A DNA stretch of 6,829 nucleotides from Bordetella parapertussis (GTDB lineage Bacteria > Pseudomonadota > Gammaproteobacteria > Burkholderiales > Burkholderiaceae_C), in NCBI GenBank assembly GCA_943328885.2, contig CALQBT020000152.1, forward strand, positions 1 to 6,829, given 5' to 3'. How positions within the stretch are numbered: position 1 is the stretch's first letter; each line of letters opens with the position of its first letter. The translations under genes and the position numbers were made by a program. Of this stretch, positions 5,603 through 6,829 are shown piece after piece. Below the pieces are notes generated by a model. That model worked only from the letters and a program-made list of their open reading frames with translations, made no database searches and was not told where the DNA came from.

Positions 5603-6177
5603 TGATGGGACTTCGCGCAAGTGGCTGGGCCGCAATGGCCGCGTTGTTGCTGGTGGGCTGCGGCTCGACCGTCAAGCTTGACGAGACGCCGGTCGAGACC
5701 CGCACCCCCAATGCGGTTGGCGCTGGTGTCACCGGTGGCGATGCGGCATCCGCCTCGTCGCGTGCGGGCAATGCTGCAGCCATCGCGCCGCAAGCCAAAG
5801 TGGCGACTGTCGACCTTGGCGCTGGCGCTGGCGCTGCCGCGGCCGGCAAGCTTGCCAGGGTCGTGTATTTCGACTTTGACAGCTTCGTGGTCGGCGATCA
5901 GTTTCGCAGTGTGATCGAAGGCCATGCCAAACAGCTGGCTGCAACTCGCAACAAGCGCCTGGTCGTAGAAGGCCATACCGATGAGCGCGGTGGCCGCGAG
6001 TACAACCTGGCGTTGGGTCAAAAACGCGCTGAGGCGGTGGCCAAGGCGCTGACGCTGCTGGGTGCTGGCGAGTCACAGGTCGAAGCGGTGAGCTTCGGCA
6101 AGGAGCGCCCGGCCTCCGAAGGGCATGACGAGGCGGCCTGGGCGCAGAACCGTCGCGCCGAGATCAAAGACCGCTGA
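5602..6177 (+). CDS. pal: Pal, peptidoglycan-associated outer-membrane lipoprotein
   Basis: This 191-residue lipoprotein is anchored in the outer membrane and binds peptidoglycan through an OmpA-like domain. It interacts with TolB and TolA to hold the envelope together and draw it in during division. The signal (1-19) ends in the lipobox LVGC; Cys20 would be lipidated after cleavage, and Gly21 and Ser22 do not match the inner-membrane retention signal (Asp at +2). A flexible, Ala/Gly-rich linker (about 21-85) follows, including a GAGAGAAAAG run. The OmpA-like domain (about 86-189) starts VVYFDFDS and carries GHTDERG and NLALGQKRA. Asp127 and Arg142 match the pair that grips meso-diaminopimelate in OmpA-family domains, with the same 15-residue spacing. 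cpoB follows after 2 nt. Confidence 0.97.
   Translation: MMGLRASGWAAMAALLLVGCGSTVKLDETPVETRTPNAVGAGVTGGDAASASSRAGNAAAIAPQAKVATVDLGAGAGAAAAGKLARVVYFDFDSFVVGDQFRSVIEGHAKQLAATRNKRLVVEGHTDERGGREYNLALGQKRAEAVAKALTLLGAGESQVEAVSFGKERPASEGHDEAAWAQNRRAEIKDR
5818..5835 (+). repeat. Three tandem GGCGCT hexamers in the Pal linker
   Basis: Three exact GGCGCT copies in a row encode Gly-Ala repeats in the flexible linker between the lipid anchor and the OmpA-like domain. Such a simple repeat could vary in copy number without breaking the frame. Confidence 0.7.
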
Positions 6178-6179
6178 CC

Positions 6180-6829
6180 GTGGGCTGTTCTCGGAAGCTC
6201 ACGGCCCGCTACGCGCAGGTCCTCAGGGCACGCATTTTCTCGCTGGTCGCGTTGCTGAGCCTGGTCGCGGGCAGCGCGCAAGCCGGCTTGTTCGACGACG
6301 AAGAGGCGCGCAAGGCGATTCTCGACCTGCGGACTCGGATTCAAACCAACGACGACAGCAGCCGGGCTCGACTGAGCGAGTTCAAGCAAACCCAGACGGC
6401 GCTGCTCGAGCAAGTTCAAGAGCAACTTCGCGAGCAAATGCGCGAGCAACTTCGCGAACAGGTTCAGCAGCTTCGCCGCAGTTTGCTCGATCTCAGCACC
6501 CAACTCGATCTCGAGCGCGCCGACAACGCTAAACTGCGCGGCGCGCAGGAGCAATTGGCGCGCGATGTGGCCGAACTTCAGCGCTCGGTCAAGGACCTGA
6601 TGAAGGGCCTGGACGACAGGCTACGCGTGATCGAGCCGCAGAAAATAGTCTTCGACGGCAAGGAGTTTTTGGCCGAACCCGAAGAAAAACGCGTACACGA
6701 CCAAGCCATGACGGCGCTGCGCAGCGGCGATTTCGACAAGGCAGTCAACGCGCTCAATGGGTTTTTGCAGCGCTATCCGGCCAGCGGTTACGCTGACTCG
6801 GCGCGCTTCTGGCTCGGCAACGCGCTCTA
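6180..6829 (+). CDS. cpoB: CpoB (YbgF), Tol-Pal periplasmic coordinator, 3' end cut off
   Basis: This periplasmic protein couples peptidoglycan synthesis to Tol-Pal constriction in E. coli. 216 codons are visible and the frame is open at the window edge; the E. coli protein is about 263 residues. A signal peptide (about 1-35) has a basic start, a hydrophobic core (IFSLVALLSLVAG) and AQA before Gly36. The mature start GLFDDEEARKAI is typical of the family. A long coiled coil (about 40-150), used for trimerisation and TolA binding in the family, follows. A TPR-like region begins near 172 (VHDQAMTALRSGDFDKAVNA ... FLQRYPASGYADSARFWLGNAL). GTG 6180 is the only plausible start: the frame has a stop at 6126-6128 and no ATG, GTG or TTG between. 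The gap to the pal stop is 2 nt, so coupling is likely; no clear Shine-Dalgarno is seen. The tetrapeptide EQxx is repeated within the coiled coil. Confidence 0.92.
   Translation, partial: MGCSRKLTARYAQVLRARIFSLVALLSLVAGSAQAGLFDDEEARKAILDLRTRIQTNDDSSRARLSEFKQTQTALLEQVQEQLREQMREQLREQVQQLRRSLLDLSTQLDLERADNAKLRGAQEQLARDVAELQRSVKDLMKGLDDRLRVIEPQKIVFDGKEFLAEPEEKRVHDQAMTALRSGDFDKAVNALNGFLQRYPASGYADSARFWLGNAL
6408..6467 (+). repeat. Five 12-bp tandem units in the CpoB coiled coil
   Basis: Units of the form GAG CAA nnn nnn repeat five times, encoding EQVQ, EQLR, EQMR, EQLR and EQVQ (CpoB residues 77-96). Two units (GAGCAACTTCGC) are identical. The 4-residue period differs from the usual heptad and places Glu and Arg for salt bridges along the helix. 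The array keeps frame on gain or loss of units. Confidence 0.85.

Noticed and set aside
6018..6554. - strand frame opposite the end of pal and the start of cpoB
   Set aside because: Its leucine- and alanine-rich translation mirrors the coiled-coil codons of cpoB; the + strand frame gives signal peptide, coiled coil and TPR in order.

Overview
The window is about 6.8 kb of GC-rich DNA, except for an AT-rich first ~200 bases. It reads as chromosome of a Gram-negative proteobacterium. The TolB, Pal and CpoB sequences, the UPF0225/YchJ-family protein and the codon use suggest a betaproteobacterium, probably Burkholderiales; this is inference from remembered family resemblance, not a search. Coding density is high, and I see no transposase, tRNA, rRNA, CRISPR or phage gene.

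Region 1 (1-2694, + strand) is a possible redox or stress module. An AT-rich promoter region leads into a short rubrerythrin (diiron, no rubredoxin domain). A likely terminator hairpin follows, then a 450-residue iron-sulfur protein of the GlpC/heterodisulfide-reductase-related type, then a DUF3501 protein only 6 nt downstream. The same trio sits together in other proteobacteria as far as I recall. Its joint function is not established to my knowledge, and it is the best candidate here for an under-described system. A plausible reading is that the Fe-S protein passes electrons to the rubrerythrin for peroxide reduction, with DUF3501 as an accessory.

Region 2 (2743-4157) holds two ordinary accessory genes that are divergently transcribed. 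One is a small UPF0225/YchJ-like SEC-C protein on the - strand, convergent with the DUF3501 gene. The other is an alpha/beta hydrolase of the hormone-sensitive-lipase (family IV) type on the + strand.

Region 3 (4203 to the end, + strand) is the distal half of the Tol-Pal cell-envelope operon: tolB, pal, and cpoB (ybgF), which runs off the window. These proteins act in the periplasm and outer membrane to keep the envelope anchored and to constrict it during division. tolQ, tolR and tolA are not directly upstream of tolB, where they often are; the hydrolase gene is there instead. A likely sigma-70 promoter overlaps the hydrolase stop codon and could drive this half-operon. Details worth a second look are a Tat-like signal peptide on TolB, a 39-codon open frame exactly bridging tolB and pal, a hairpin inside that gap, and a 12-bp tandem repeat in the coiled coil of CpoB.
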